This document shows, piece after piece, positions 1-8,330 of a stretch of DNA of 64,000 bases. The stretch lies in contig OY763407.1 in the NCBI GenBank assembly GCA_963667425.1, positions 744,001 through 808,000 of the forward strand, read 5' to 3'. Source of the stretch: G963667425 sp963667425 [NCBI: bacterium] (GTDB lineage Bacteria; UBP6; UBA1177). Both the position numbers and the translations under genes were made by a program. The notes below the pieces were generated by a model. It saw nothing but the letters and a program-made list of their open reading frames with translations. It was not told the origin of the DNA and did no database searches. Positions within the stretch are counted from its first letter, which is position 1. Every line of letters begins with the position of its first letter.

Positions 1-91
1 TGTACATACCGGGACGTTTTCTTACAGCTTCAAGACCTTTTAAAACTTGTATACTTGATGCAGAATAATTAGCATTATTAGTATCAGACAT
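1..91 (-). CDS. gyrB: DNA gyrase subunit B, N-terminal 30 residues (runs off the window)
   Basis: The reverse strand from an ATG at 91 reads 30 codons to the window edge. After a short variable leader it gives [17 protein letters not shown], the signature start of the GHKL ATPase domain of GyrB/ParE. GyrB supplies the ATPase half of the enzyme that introduces negative supercoils. A strong Shine-Dalgarno AAGGGG lies just upstream on the same strand, which fixes the start. The fragment is too short to separate gyrB from parE by sequence alone; gyrB is the default reading. It lies downstream of gdhA in the same direction, but a terminator (168-199) stands between them, so it is probably transcribed separately. 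Confidence 0.85.
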   Translation of the reverse strand, partial: MSDTNNANYSASSIQVLKGLEAVRKRPGMY

Positions 92-167
92 TTAAACCCC
101 TTACCAAAAAAACGTATCAAAGTATTATAGGAAAAGAAGATGAAAAATCAAATTTAAAGGAAATTTA

Positions 168-199
168 AATAAAAAAAGAGGACTCCGAAGAGTCCTCTT
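168..199 (-). terminator. Intrinsic terminator after gdhA
   Basis: A perfect 10-bp stem, AAGAGGACTC against GAGTCCTCTT (176-185 and 190-199), closes a CGAA loop. Read on the minus strand it is followed by a run of T (positions 175 downward). It lies 26 bases past the gdhA stop, as expected for a rho-independent terminator separating gdhA from gyrB. Confidence 0.9.
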
Positions 200-225
200 A
201 ATATTACGGAACAACGCTTAAAAAA

Positions 226-1566
226 TTATACAAGTCCCTGAGCAATCATTGCATCTGCAACTTTCTTGAAACCTGCAATATTTGCACCTATAACATAGTT
301 ACCTTTATAACCGTATTTTTCAGCAGCTTCAACACAAGCTTTATGAATGTTAACCATAATTGTATGAAGTTTTTCATCAACTTCTTCTGTTGACCAGTTG
401 TATCTCATACTGTTCTGGCTCATTTCAAGACCTGAAACAGCAACACCGCCAGCATTTACAGCTTTTCCTGGTGCATAAGCAATTTTTTCTACAGCAAGTT
501 TCCATGCTTCAGGAGTACAACCCATGTTGGAAACTTCAACTATATATTTACAACCATTGCCAATAAGAGTTTTAGCATCATCACCATTAAGTTCATTCTG
601 AATAGCACAAGGCATTGCGATATCACATTTTGCTTCCCAAGGTTTTTTGCCTGCATGGAATTCTTTTCCGAATTTCTTTGCATAGTCTTCAACTTTATTT
701 CTACCACTTGCTCTCATTTCAAGCATGTAGTCCCATTTTTCCTGAGTTCCAACACCATCTGCATCATATACATAGCCATCAGGACCGGAAATAGCAACAA
801 CTTTTGCACCTTTCTGTGTAGCTTTTATTGCTGCGCCCCATGCAACGTTACCGAAACCGGAAACAACAACAGTTTTACCTTCAAGAGTTTCGCCTTTTAC
901 CTTAAGCATTTCTTCTGCAAAATAAACAGCTCCAAAACCTGTAGCTTCAGGTCTTATAAGGCTACCGCCCCATTCAAGTCCTTTTCCTGTAAGAACGCCT
1001 GTAAATTCATTTCTGATTCTCTTATATTGACCAAAAAGATAACCGATTTCTCTTCCACCAACACCGATATCACCAGCAGGAACATCTGTATTTGCACCAA
1101 CATGTTTGCAAAGTTCTGTCATAAAGCTCTGGCAGAATTTCATGATTTCGTTATCTGATTTTCCATTTGGATCGAAGTCACTGCCGCCTTTGCCACCACC
1201 CATTGGAAGGCTGGTAAGGCTGTTTTTGAAAATCTGCTCGAAACCAAGGAACTTAAGTGTGCTGAGTGTTACAGCAGGATGAAATCTGAGACCACCTTTG
1301 TAAGGTCCTATTGCGCTGTTAAACTGTACTCTGTAACCACGGTTTACATGATATTCACCTTTATCATCTATCCATGGAACACGGAACATAACAACTCTTT
1401 CCGGCTCAGTTATTCTTTCAAGAATTTTGTTAGCCTTATACTTTGGTTCATTGTCCATTACAGGAGAAAGAGATTCCAGAACTTCTTCTGCTGCCTGAAG
1501 GAATTCTTTTTCCCATGGATAACGAGCTTTAAGACCATTAAGAACTTCTGTTACATAAGCATTCAT
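226..1566 (-). CDS. gdhA: Glutamate dehydrogenase (hexameric, probably NADP-linked)
   Basis: Glutamate dehydrogenase interconverts 2-oxoglutarate plus ammonia and glutamate and is a main route of ammonium assimilation or glutamate catabolism. The 446-residue length is that of the hexameric bacterial enzyme. Visible landmarks are the substrate region PYKGGLRFHP, the catalytic-lysine stretch LPMGGGKGGSDFDP, the VPAGDIGVGGREIGYL segment, and the Rossmann motif VSGFGNVAWGAA. The start ATG is preceded by AGGAGG with good spacing. It is flanked upstream by its own putative promoter (1631-1660) and downstream by an intrinsic terminator, so it looks monocistronic. NADP preference is inferred from overall similarity to the NADP-specific group, not from a decisive residue. 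Confidence 0.95.
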   Translation of the reverse strand: MNAYVTEVLNGLKARYPWEKEFLQAAEEVLESLSPVMDNEPKYKANKILERITEPERVVMFRVPWIDDKGEYHVNRGYRVQFNSAIGPYKGGLRFHPAVTLSTLKFLGFEQIFKNSLTSLPMGGGKGGSDFDPNGKSDNEIMKFCQSFMTELCKHVGANTDVPAGDIGVGGREIGYLFGQYKRIRNEFTGVLTGKGLEWGGSLIRPEATGFGAVYFAEEMLKVKGETLEGKTVVVSGFGNVAWGAAIKATQKGAKVVAISGPDGYVYDADGVGTQEKWDYMLEMRASGRNKVEDYAKKFGKEFHAGKKPWEAKCDIAMPCAIQNELNGDDAKTLIGNGCKYIVEVSNMGCTPEAWKLAVEKIAYAPGKAVNAGGVAVSGLEMSQNSMRYNWSTEEVDEKLHTIMVNIHKACVEAAEKYGYKGNYVIGANIAGFKKVADAMIAQGLV

Positions 1567-1630
1567 GACATCCTCCTAAAAGAGAATTAACAGTTATTAA
1601 AACAATTAAAATATAACGAGTAGCAGATAT

Positions 1631-1660
1631 GGTATAGCAGAAATAAAAATACAAAGTCAA
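1631..1660 (-). promoter_or_regulatory. Putative sigma70 promoter for gdhA
   Basis: On the minus strand TTGACT (1655-1660) and TATACC (1631-1636) are separated by 18 bp, about 65 bases upstream of the gdhA start. This is a pattern match only. Confidence 0.5.
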
Positions 1661-1737
1661 GGGAAAAAAACAAAATTTTATTTTTTTTTTCAATTTAAAT
1701 TAACCTCTACAAAAAACGAATAATTTATGTTAAAAAA

Positions 1738-1776
1738 TTGACCTATTAAAAATATTCCTTTAGACTATCGCGATAG
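1738..1776 (+). promoter_or_regulatory. Putative promoter with overlapping 12-bp palindrome, upstream of the Sel1 lipoprotein
   Basis: TTGACC (1738-1743), a 17-bp spacer and TAGACT (1761-1766) form a candidate promoter. The perfect palindrome CTATCGCGATAG (1765-1776) overlaps the end of the -10 and covers the expected transcription start, which is where a repressor operator could sit. No regulator is identified. Confidence 0.45.
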
Positions 1777-1817
1777 AAATTGGGTGTTTTATTTTTTAAT
1801 TTTAAGAAGGTAGGGTT

Positions 1818-3221
1818 ATGAGAAAATTTTCTTTTCTTTTAATTTTTCTCTCAGCTTTTTTAGTGCTATCCTGTTCCACATCACCAAAAGAATCCTTTGA
1901 ACTGGGACAAAAGTTTTCCCAGGAAAACAAGGAGAAAGCAAAAGAATACTATGTAAAGGCATGTGAGGGCAATATTGCAGAGGCATGCTTTAATCTTGGT
2001 GAGCTGTATCGTAGTGGAAATGATGTTTCCAATGAAAATGAGACTGCCAGGAAATTCTTTTCAAAATCATGTGATCTTTCTTATGAAAAAGGATGTCTTA
2101 CCATTGCTGATATGTGGCATACTGGAACAGGCGGTGTTTTTCAGGACAGATCTACAGCAAGAGATCTCTATTCTTCAATGTGTGACAAAAAAATGGCAAC
2201 CGGCTGTGCTGCTCTTGGAGAAATTTATGCGAAAGGCGAAGGCACTGCAGCTGATGTGAAAAAAGCGGCTGAATATTATGATTTTGCATGTTCATATGGT
2301 GATCATGAAATTTGCAGAAAACTTGCTGTAACATGGAAAAAAGCAATAGATACAGAAGATGGATATAATAAAGTTGTCACCTATAGTACTATTGCATGTA
2401 ACAATGGTGCTGCTGATATGTGCTGGGACCTTGCTCAGACAATAATAAATAAAGAAAGCACTCCTGTAGAAATAGAGGAAAGTTATGATGAAGGCGAAGA
2501 TGAAGAAACAGTAAAAACTCCAGCTCCACAACCGACCCTTTCCGAAGAGACAGTTAAAAAAGTAGAGCCTTTTATTTTAAAAGCATGTGAAGCAAACATT
2601 TCAGAAGCATGTTTTAAAGAAGCTGTAATAAAAGAATCAAAAGATGGAATTGCTGTTGCTTCTGAATACTACAAAAAAGCATGCGACGCTGAAAACAGCA
2701 CAGCTAAAGGTTGTTTTATATATGCCTCCTTTGTTATAAAAGATGTAGATAAAAATCTTGAACCTCTGAAAAAAGGTGCTGAATATTTTGACAAGGCATG
2801 TTCAAAAGGGGATGAAGAATCATGTACTCAGCTTTACAATCTCAAGGAAAAAATCCTTAAAATAGAACAGGATGCCAGAGATGAAGCAAAGTTCCTCGAA
2901 GAACAGAAAAGACTTGAAGCAGAAGAAAAAGCAAAGGCTGAAGCCGAAGCAGCTAAAGCAGAAGAAGAATCTGTTAAAGAAAATGACGATATGGAAGAGG
3001 ATGATGAAGCTGAGGAAACAGAAGAAAAAGTAGAAGAACCAGTGCAGGAAGATAAAAAAGAAGATACAGTTGAAGAAGATAATGAAACTGAAGAAGATTC
3101 TTTTGAAAATACTGATGAAAAGGAAAAAGCAAAAGATGAATTTGAAGAAGATTCTTTTGAAGATGATTCAAAAGACAATACTGAAGAAGATTCATTCGGT
3201 GACGACGAAGAGGAATTTTAA
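1818..3221 (+). CDS. Sel1-repeat lipoprotein with acidic C-terminal tail
   Basis: The N-terminus has a lipoprotein signal peptide with lipobox VLSC (Cys19). Residues about 25-340 hold Sel1-like (SLR/TPR-like) helical repeats with paired cysteines, such as ACEGNIAEACFNLGELYRSG. Such Cys-rich Sel1 repeats occur in the secreted Helicobacter Hcp proteins and usually mediate protein contacts. After about residue 345 comes a Glu/Ala/Lys-rich probable coiled coil and then a very acidic tail with three EEDSF units (about 425-429, 443-447, 456-460), ending in EEEF. The start ATG follows AAGGTAGGG. The probable location is the periplasmic face of a membrane. The partner and function are unknown. It stands alone between gdhA (divergent) and the aspA-hydF operon. 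Confidence 0.85.
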   Translation: MRKFSFLLIFLSAFLVLSCSTSPKESFELGQKFSQENKEKAKEYYVKACEGNIAEACFNLGELYRSGNDVSNENETARKFFSKSCDLSYEKGCLTIADMWHTGTGGVFQDRSTARDLYSSMCDKKMATGCAALGEIYAKGEGTAADVKKAAEYYDFACSYGDHEICRKLAVTWKKAIDTEDGYNKVVTYSTIACNNGAADMCWDLAQTIINKESTPVEIEESYDEGEDEETVKTPAPQPTLSEETVKKVEPFILKACEANISEACFKEAVIKESKDGIAVASEYYKKACDAENSTAKGCFIYASFVIKDVDKNLEPLKKGAEYFDKACSKGDEESCTQLYNLKEKILKIEQDARDEAKFLEEQKRLEAEEKAKAEAEAAKAEEESVKENDDMEEDDEAEETEEKVEEPVQEDKKEDTVEEDNETEEDSFENTDEKEKAKDEFEEDSFEDDSKDNTEEDSFGDDEEEF

Positions 3222-3285
3222 TTTTTTTCATAGCCATATATTTATCTAAGCACTAATTCGAGCATTTTTTTCACCTTATTATATA

Positions 3286-3314
3286 TTGATTTAACAATTT
3301 AAAGAGTATAAAAT
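3286..3314 (+). promoter_or_regulatory. Putative sigma70 promoter for the aspA-hydF operon
   Basis: TTGATT (3286-3291), a 17-bp spacer and TAAAAT (3309-3314) lie 25 bases upstream of the ATG, followed by a GGAG ribosome site seven bases before the start. Confidence 0.6.
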
Positions 3315-3339
3315 TACATGTATTTTTTGGAGATTTGAA

Positions 3340-4740
3340 ATGAGAATCGAAAAAGACTTCATAGGTTCGGTTGAACTTGCATCAGACTATCTTTTCGGCA
3401 TTCATACATGGCGGGGATCAGAAAATTTCAGATTTAATGAAATGAAAATAGATAAGGATTTTTTCAAATCTGTACTTGAAATAAAAAAAGCAGCTGCAAT
3501 TGCAAATGAAAAAGCTGGCATCCTTGATACAAAAATAAAAAATGCAATCGTAAAAGGGATTGATAAAGCTATTGAAGAAATAGAACATTATATTCCTGAT
3601 CTAAATCCATATCAGGGTGGAGCAGGAACATCGGTAAATATGGCCGCAAATGAACTGGGCGCAAATCTTGCGCTTATTGAGCTTAATAGAAATCCAGGAG
3701 ATTATAAACATATCTCCCCCACTTCGCATCTGAATTTATCACAATCGACAAACGATGTTATTCCAAGTGCTGTTAGAATTACACTAATGAGAAAGACACA
3801 ATTGCTGCATGATGCCATTGAAAAACTTCTTTCAGTTTTCCAGAAAAAAGAGAAAGAATTTTCATCTATTTTAAAAATCGGCAGAACTCAGCTTCAGGAT
3901 GCTATGCCTCTTTCGCTTGGTCAGGAATTCGGTGCATGGGGAGATGCATTAGCCAGATTCAGATGGAGACTTTCAAAAGCTATAGACTGGATAAGAGAAA
4001 TAAACCTTTCCGGAACAGCTGTCGGAACAGGAATTAATGCTGATAAAAGTTATTCATATAATGTTATAGAAGAGCTCAGAAACATAACAAAACTTCCCAT
4101 AGCTCTTTCAAGAAACTGTGTTGACGGCACACAAAATGGAGATCAGATAGTTGAACTTTCAGGCATAATAAAAACCGGAGCAGTTACAATAAAGAAAATC
4201 TGCTCTGATTTAAGAATCCTTTCATCTGGACCAAACTGCGGAATCGGTGAAATAACACTTCCTCCAATTCAGGCAGGTTCATCAATTATGCCGGGAAAAG
4301 TAAATCCTGTAATGCTTGAAGCCGGAGAACAGATTGCACTTAAGGTAATTGCCGGAGATACTCTTGTTTCTTCAGCAATTTCCGAATCAAACCTTGAACT
4401 TATTCAGTTCATGCCGCTTGCGTCACACACGCTTTTTGAAAATATAGATCTGTTTAAAGGAGTCTGTGAAAAACTTGTTTCATATATCTCTGAAATATCT
4501 GCAAACAAAGAAAAAATAGACTACTACCTCAATAGAAGCAGCGCTGTAGCTACATTACTTTCTCCAGCCATTGGATATGACAAGGCAGCAGATTTTGTAA
4601 AAAAAGCTTTTGAAAAAAACAGACCGGTAATCGAACTTATACGTGAAAGCGGGATAATAACAGAAAAGGAACTCAACAACCTCTTAAAGCCTGAAATTAT
4701 GGCATCACCCGGTTTACCTGTTCCAGAGGTGAAAAAATGA
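3340..4740 (+). CDS. aspA: Aspartate ammonia-lyase / class II fumarase family protein
   Basis: This 466-residue protein belongs to the aspartase/fumarase superfamily, whose members eliminate ammonia from aspartate or water from malate to give fumarate. The signature loop is clear as GSSIMPGKVNP (around residue 320), with STNDVIPSA and GRTQLQDAMPLSLGQEF upstream. Substrate cannot be fixed from motifs alone. Aspartase is preferred because a real fumarase (fumAB) is encoded at 9.9 kb and because aspA-like genes are known beside hydrogenase-maturation genes in several anaerobes. It overlaps hydF by four bases (ATGA), so the two are translationally coupled. The start is supported by GGAG seven bases upstream and by a promoter match. 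Confidence 0.8.
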   Translation: MRIEKDFIGSVELASDYLFGIHTWRGSENFRFNEMKIDKDFFKSVLEIKKAAAIANEKAGILDTKIKNAIVKGIDKAIEEIEHYIPDLNPYQGGAGTSVNMAANELGANLALIELNRNPGDYKHISPTSHLNLSQSTNDVIPSAVRITLMRKTQLLHDAIEKLLSVFQKKEKEFSSILKIGRTQLQDAMPLSLGQEFGAWGDALARFRWRLSKAIDWIREINLSGTAVGTGINADKSYSYNVIEELRNITKLPIALSRNCVDGTQNGDQIVELSGIIKTGAVTIKKICSDLRILSSGPNCGIGEITLPPIQAGSSIMPGKVNPVMLEAGEQIALKVIAGDTLVSSAISESNLELIQFMPLASHTLFENIDLFKGVCEKLVSYISEISANKEKIDYYLNRSSAVATLLSPAIGYDKAADFVKKAFEKNRPVIELIRESGIITEKELNNLLKPEIMASPGLPVPEVKK

Positions 4741-6005
4741 CAAAAACTATTAGAGGTGACAGACTGCATATAGCCATACTTGGAAGGATGAATGCAGGTA
4801 AATCATCATTAATAAATGCTCTTACGTCTCAAAATGTTGCAATAGTCTCAAGTGTGCCAGGAACGACAACAGATCCTGTATACAAATCTATGGAACTTGC
4901 ACCGATTGGTCCTGTTGTACTTATAGATACAGCCGGAATGGACGATTTTTCTGATGCTCTTGGAGACGAAAGAATAAAAAGAAGTGAAAAAATACTAAAG
5001 AAAACAGATGTGGCAATCGTTGTAATTGATGCTGAATCAAAAGAGCTTACCTTTGAAAATTCTCTTATAAATCTTATAGACAAGGAAAATATTCCATACA
5101 TAACTGTTATAAATAAAATAGATCTCAAAATATCAGGCAGCGTTAAGGAATGGATAAAAGAAAAAACATTTATAAGAGTCAGCTCAAAAACTTCTGAGGG
5201 AATAGAACTTTTAAAGAAAAAAATTATTGAAGTTGCACCTGAAAGCTGGGAACCTCCATTTATGAGAGACCTGATCAGACCTGGTGATATTGTAATGCTT
5301 GTAACTCCTATAGATCTCGGAGCACCTAAAGGAAGACTTATTATGCCTCAGGTAAAAGCATTAAGAGATATTCTTGATGCAGATGCAATTCCTTTAATGT
5401 GCAAAGAAAGAGAAATACTTCCTGCATTTAATTCTTTAAGGAAAAAACCATCACTTGTAGTCACGGATTCACAGGTTTTTCCTGAAGTTGCGGCAAAAGT
5501 ACCAGTTGACGTTCTTCTTACATCATTTTCAATACTTTCAATAAGACAGAAAGGAAACCTTGCAGAAATGGTTCAGGGAGTTCTTTCTGCTGAAAATTTA
5601 AGAAAAGGAGATAAAGTATTAATTGCCGAGAGCTGTTCTCATCACCCACTTGAAGATGACATAGGAAGAATAAAAATACCGAGATGGCTGAATGCAAAAG
5701 TTGGAGGAGGCCTCGAAATAGATACAGCACCAGGCTCAGCATTTCCCGAAAACCTTTCCGAATACAAACTTGTAGTTCACTGCGGAGCGTGCACTTTAAA
5801 TAGAAAAGAAATGCTTCGAAGACAAAAAGAAGTTTCGGATGCAAATGTTGCAATGACAAACTACGGAATACTTATATCATGGATGAAATGTGTTTTTCCA
5901 AGAGCACTTAAACCATTTCCTGAACTTTACTCAATGTTTACAGCGAAAGAAAACATAAAAGATATTAAAAACACGAAAAAAATGGCAGAAATAACAGATA
6001 TTTAA
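4737..6005 (+). CDS. hydF: [FeFe]-hydrogenase maturation GTPase HydF
   Basis: HydF is the scaffold on which the 2Fe subcluster of [FeFe]-hydrogenase is assembled and from which it is delivered to apo-HydA. The N-terminal Era-like GTPase domain has a P-loop GRMNAGKS (16-23), a switch region PGTTTDP and a DTAG motif; NKID follows further on. The C-terminal [4Fe-4S] ligands fit the family pattern: CSH near residue 300, then HCGAC some 45 residues later. The 422-residue length is typical. HydF acts with the radical-SAM enzymes HydE and HydG, but neither they nor a hydrogenase are in the window, so they must lie elsewhere if the pathway is complete. Start ATG overlaps the aspA stop. Confidence 0.95.
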   Translation: MTKTIRGDRLHIAILGRMNAGKSSLINALTSQNVAIVSSVPGTTTDPVYKSMELAPIGPVVLIDTAGMDDFSDALGDERIKRSEKILKKTDVAIVVIDAESKELTFENSLINLIDKENIPYITVINKIDLKISGSVKEWIKEKTFIRVSSKTSEGIELLKKKIIEVAPESWEPPFMRDLIRPGDIVMLVTPIDLGAPKGRLIMPQVKALRDILDADAIPLMCKEREILPAFNSLRKKPSLVVTDSQVFPEVAAKVPVDVLLTSFSILSIRQKGNLAEMVQGVLSAENLRKGDKVLIAESCSHHPLEDDIGRIKIPRWLNAKVGGGLEIDTAPGSAFPENLSEYKLVVHCGACTLNRKEMLRRQKEVSDANVAMTNYGILISWMKCVFPRALKPFPELYSMFTAKENIKDIKNTKKMAEITDI

Positions 6006-6015
6006 GAAGGTAACA

Positions 6016-6741
6016 ATGGAACGACTTCTAAATGAAATAAAAAATTCGAAATACACAGTGGCATTCACAGGGGCTGGAGTCTCAACACTATCAGGAATCA
6101 GAGATTTCAGAGGCAAGAACGGACTTTACAACAACATGGATGCCGAAAAAATATTTGACCTTAATTATTTCAGGAAAGACCCGTCATTTTACTACAAAAA
6201 CACAAAAGATTTTATCTATAACCTTGATAAAAAAGAGCCATCAATAGTGCATCATGTTTTAGCTGAACTTGAGAAAAGAGACCTCCTGAAAACACTTATC
6301 ACACAAAATATAGATCTTCTCCATCAGAAAGCAGGAAGTGAAAATGTAGTAGAAATTCATGGTTCACCATCAGTACACAGATGTCTTAAATGTGGAAAGA
6401 CATTTACTTTTGAAGAAATTGCGGAAAGAGTAAATAATGATGAGATTCCATACTGTGACAAAGATGGCGGAATCATAAAACCGGATATAATATTTTTCGG
6501 CGAAATGCTGGACGGAAAAAGCTTAAACATTGCATTAAAAGAGGCATCAAAAGCAGATCTTATAATTGTTGCAGGTTCTTCTCTTGTTGTTCAGCCAGCT
6601 GCATCAATACCTGTCTATACATATCAGTCAGGTGGAAAAATTGCTATAATAAACGATATGGAAACACCGCTTGACCCTTATGCAGATTTCCTTTACAACG
6701 ATCTTCAGACAGTTTTTGAATATCTGGAGAAAAACATATGA
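6016..6741 (+). CDS. Sir2-family NAD-dependent protein deacylase (sirtuin)
   Basis: Sirtuins remove acyl groups from lysine using NAD. The 241-residue protein has the NAD site [17 protein letters not shown] (17-33), TQNID (96-100), the catalytic histidine in EIHGS (His115) and KPDIIFFGE. The zinc module has CLKC (Cys123, Cys126) and Cys147, but the expected fourth cysteine is Asp150 (YCDKDGG), so zinc would be held by three Cys plus Asp or lost. It starts 11 bases after hydF (AAGAAGG ribosome site) and overlaps the next gene by four bases, so it belongs to the hydF operon. A role in deacylating proteins in that pathway is only a guess. Confidence 0.9.
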   Translation: MERLLNEIKNSKYTVAFTGAGVSTLSGIRDFRGKNGLYNNMDAEKIFDLNYFRKDPSFYYKNTKDFIYNLDKKEPSIVHHVLAELEKRDLLKTLITQNIDLLHQKAGSENVVEIHGSPSVHRCLKCGKTFTFEEIAERVNNDEIPYCDKDGGIIKPDIIFFGEMLDGKSLNIALKEASKADLIIVAGSSLVVQPAASIPVYTYQSGGKIAIINDMETPLDPYADFLYNDLQTVFEYLEKNI

Positions 6742-7490
6742 CAGCCATACCACTTCAAAAGCCATTTATTCCATCAGGAAAAGTAAAAACAGTCTTGATA
6801 GACAGATATACGCCCAGGGATATTGTTGAATCCTTAAATGAAATGGAAATTAAGATATGTTTTACAGCTGAAACAAATACAGATGATTCAGTATCAACTC
6901 ATCCTGATATGCAGTTTCTGTACCTTGGAAACGGAAAAGCTGTAACATGGGATTTATTTTATGAATACTATGTAAAACTACTGAAAGAAACAGGAATAGA
7001 AATTATCAAAGCAAAACAGAGCTTTACATTTAAGTATCCTGAAAACACGGCACTAAATTGTGTAATATGCGGGGACTATCTTATCCATAATCATAAATTT
7101 ACAGATATAACTATTTTAGATGAATGTAAAAATCTTACAAAATTGAATGTTTCTCAATCATATTCAAAATGTTCGACAGCAATCACAGGAACCAGTTCCA
7201 TAATAACAGAAGATTCTGTAATCTATGAAACTGCAGTACAAAACAGATTTGAAGCATGTCATATCGGACGTGGTGACATTCTATTAAAAGGATATGATTA
7301 CGGTTTTATTGGCGGAGCTTCAGGACTAATTGACAAGAACAGAATAGCTTTTACAGGCAATATGAGATATCATAAAAGCTTTGAAACTATTGAATATTTC
7401 TGCAATAAACAAAAAATTGAAATGATTTTTCTCTCCAAAGAAAAGCCTATAGATATAGGTTCAATTATTCCTCTTACAGAAGAAATATAA
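6738..7490 (+). CDS. DUF6873-like protein, probable pentein (GME) fold
   Basis: This 250-residue soluble protein resembles the DUF6873 family, described as having the guanidino-group-modifying-enzyme (pentein) fold. Supporting stretches are [10 protein letters not shown] (55-64), [11 protein letters not shown] with Cys145, [15 protein letters not shown] and a C-terminal FTGNMRYH segment, spread in the repeated beta-beta-alpha-beta way expected of penteins. Enzymes of that fold act on arginine-like substrates through a Cys/His pair, but no activity is established for this family and I cannot assign catalytic residues with certainty. The ATG overlaps the sirtuin stop, so it is the last gene of the aspA-hydF-sirtuin operon. 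Family call is from memory of motifs. Confidence 0.6.
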   Translation: MTAIPLQKPFIPSGKVKTVLIDRYTPRDIVESLNEMEIKICFTAETNTDDSVSTHPDMQFLYLGNGKAVTWDLFYEYYVKLLKETGIEIIKAKQSFTFKYPENTALNCVICGDYLIHNHKFTDITILDECKNLTKLNVSQSYSKCSTAITGTSSIITEDSVIYETAVQNRFEACHIGRGDILLKGYDYGFIGGASGLIDKNRIAFTGNMRYHKSFETIEYFCNKQKIEMIFLSKEKPIDIGSIIPLTEEI

Positions 7491-7608
7491 TTATAAATAA
7501 AATTATATTTTCCATTAAACAACATTCTTAATAAATAACATGTTTATAATATATTAATACAATAAAAAAATAGAAAGATTTTAATTAAGATAATTTCTTG
7601 TGAATAAT

Positions 7609-8184
7609 TTATTTTGAAGTAGCCTGATCAAGTTCATTGAAAGCTTTGTCGGCTCTTTCTTTTACAGCAGCTCTTACACTTTCTTCAAGTTGTCCCATTT
7701 TGCTTACTGAATCTTTGAATTTTTCAACATCAAGACAAACAAGAACGTAATATGTTCCAGTTTTTGCGATCCATGTGTTTTCCTGCTGTGTTCCTGAAAG
7801 AGTCATATCTGTTATCTGTTTTGAAACATCTTCAATATGCTGTTCGTCATTTGCAGCTGTTCCAAACTGTTCTCCGCCTGTTGTTGTTGCCTGATAATCT
7901 TTAAGCATTGATTTTACAGTAACCTGAAGAGATCTTGCTATTGCTGTTCTTCCTCTACCCATTGCAGCTTCTCTCATGATTGCAACATTTCTTGAACCAG
8001 CAGCTGAACCAACACCACATATTTTGTTTTTATTGCCTGCGCCACCATTTACAACCCACTCAGGAGCTCCATCAAGTTCCTGCTGAACTGCATTTTTTAC
8101 TTCTTCTTTTTTTGAACCATCTGAACTACATGAAACAGTGAACATAAGAGAAACCAGAGCCATTAAAAATAAAATCTTTTTCAT
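7609..8184 (-). CDS. LPP20-like lipoprotein
   Basis: A 191-residue lipoprotein: signal peptide with lipobox TVSC (Cys19), then a short polar linker and a domain starting GAPEWVVNGG, followed by ICGVGSA, REAAMGRGRTAIARSL and a late YYVLVCLD strand. This order is the LPP20/FlgP-like pattern seen in Helicobacter and many other diderms, where the proteins are outer-membrane lipoproteins of mostly unknown role. A good ribosome site, AAGGAG, precedes the ATG. It was originally divergent from fumA; the IS1202-family element now separates them. The function is not predictable from sequence. Confidence 0.85.
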   Translation of the reverse strand: MKKILFLMALVSLMFTVSCSSDGSKKEEVKNAVQQELDGAPEWVVNGGAGNKNKICGVGSAAGSRNVAIMREAAMGRGRTAIARSLQVTVKSMLKDYQATTTGGEQFGTAANDEQHIEDVSKQITDMTLSGTQQENTWIAKTGTYYVLVCLDVEKFKDSVSKMGQLEESVRAAVKERADKAFNELDQATSK

Positions 8185-8224
8185 AACATTCTCCTTATAA
8201 AGATTTACAATAAAGCTAACCTAT

Positions 8225-8253
8225 ATTATCAGTAAAAATGAACTCGTCAACAA
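8225..8253 (-). promoter_or_regulatory. Possible promoter of the LPP20-like gene
   Basis: On the minus strand TTGTTG (8248-8253) and GATAAT (8225-8230) are 17 bp apart, about 40 bases upstream of the start. The -35 is weak. Confidence 0.35.
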
Positions 8254-8314
8254 TTTGTCGCAAAAAAGACAAATCTTAATTTAAAAAAGTAAAATTTTTA
8301 ATTTTTTTCACTAA

Positions 8315-8330
8315 TAAAATTATGCTATCT
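8315..8330. repeat. Target-site duplication, left copy
   Basis: TAAAATTATGCTATCT here is repeated exactly at 9802-9817 on the other side of the IS. One more base on either side also matches, so the duplication is 16-18 bp. Confidence 0.9.

Noticed and set aside
2834-3237. Long antisense frames rich in Ser or Leu opposite the lipoprotein tail
   Set aside because: They mirror the acidic GAA/GAT repeats of the real gene and have no start signals.
3340-4740. Calling this gene fumC
   Set aside because: A class I fumarase is encoded nearby and the hydF coupling favours aspartase, although motifs alone do not exclude fumarase.
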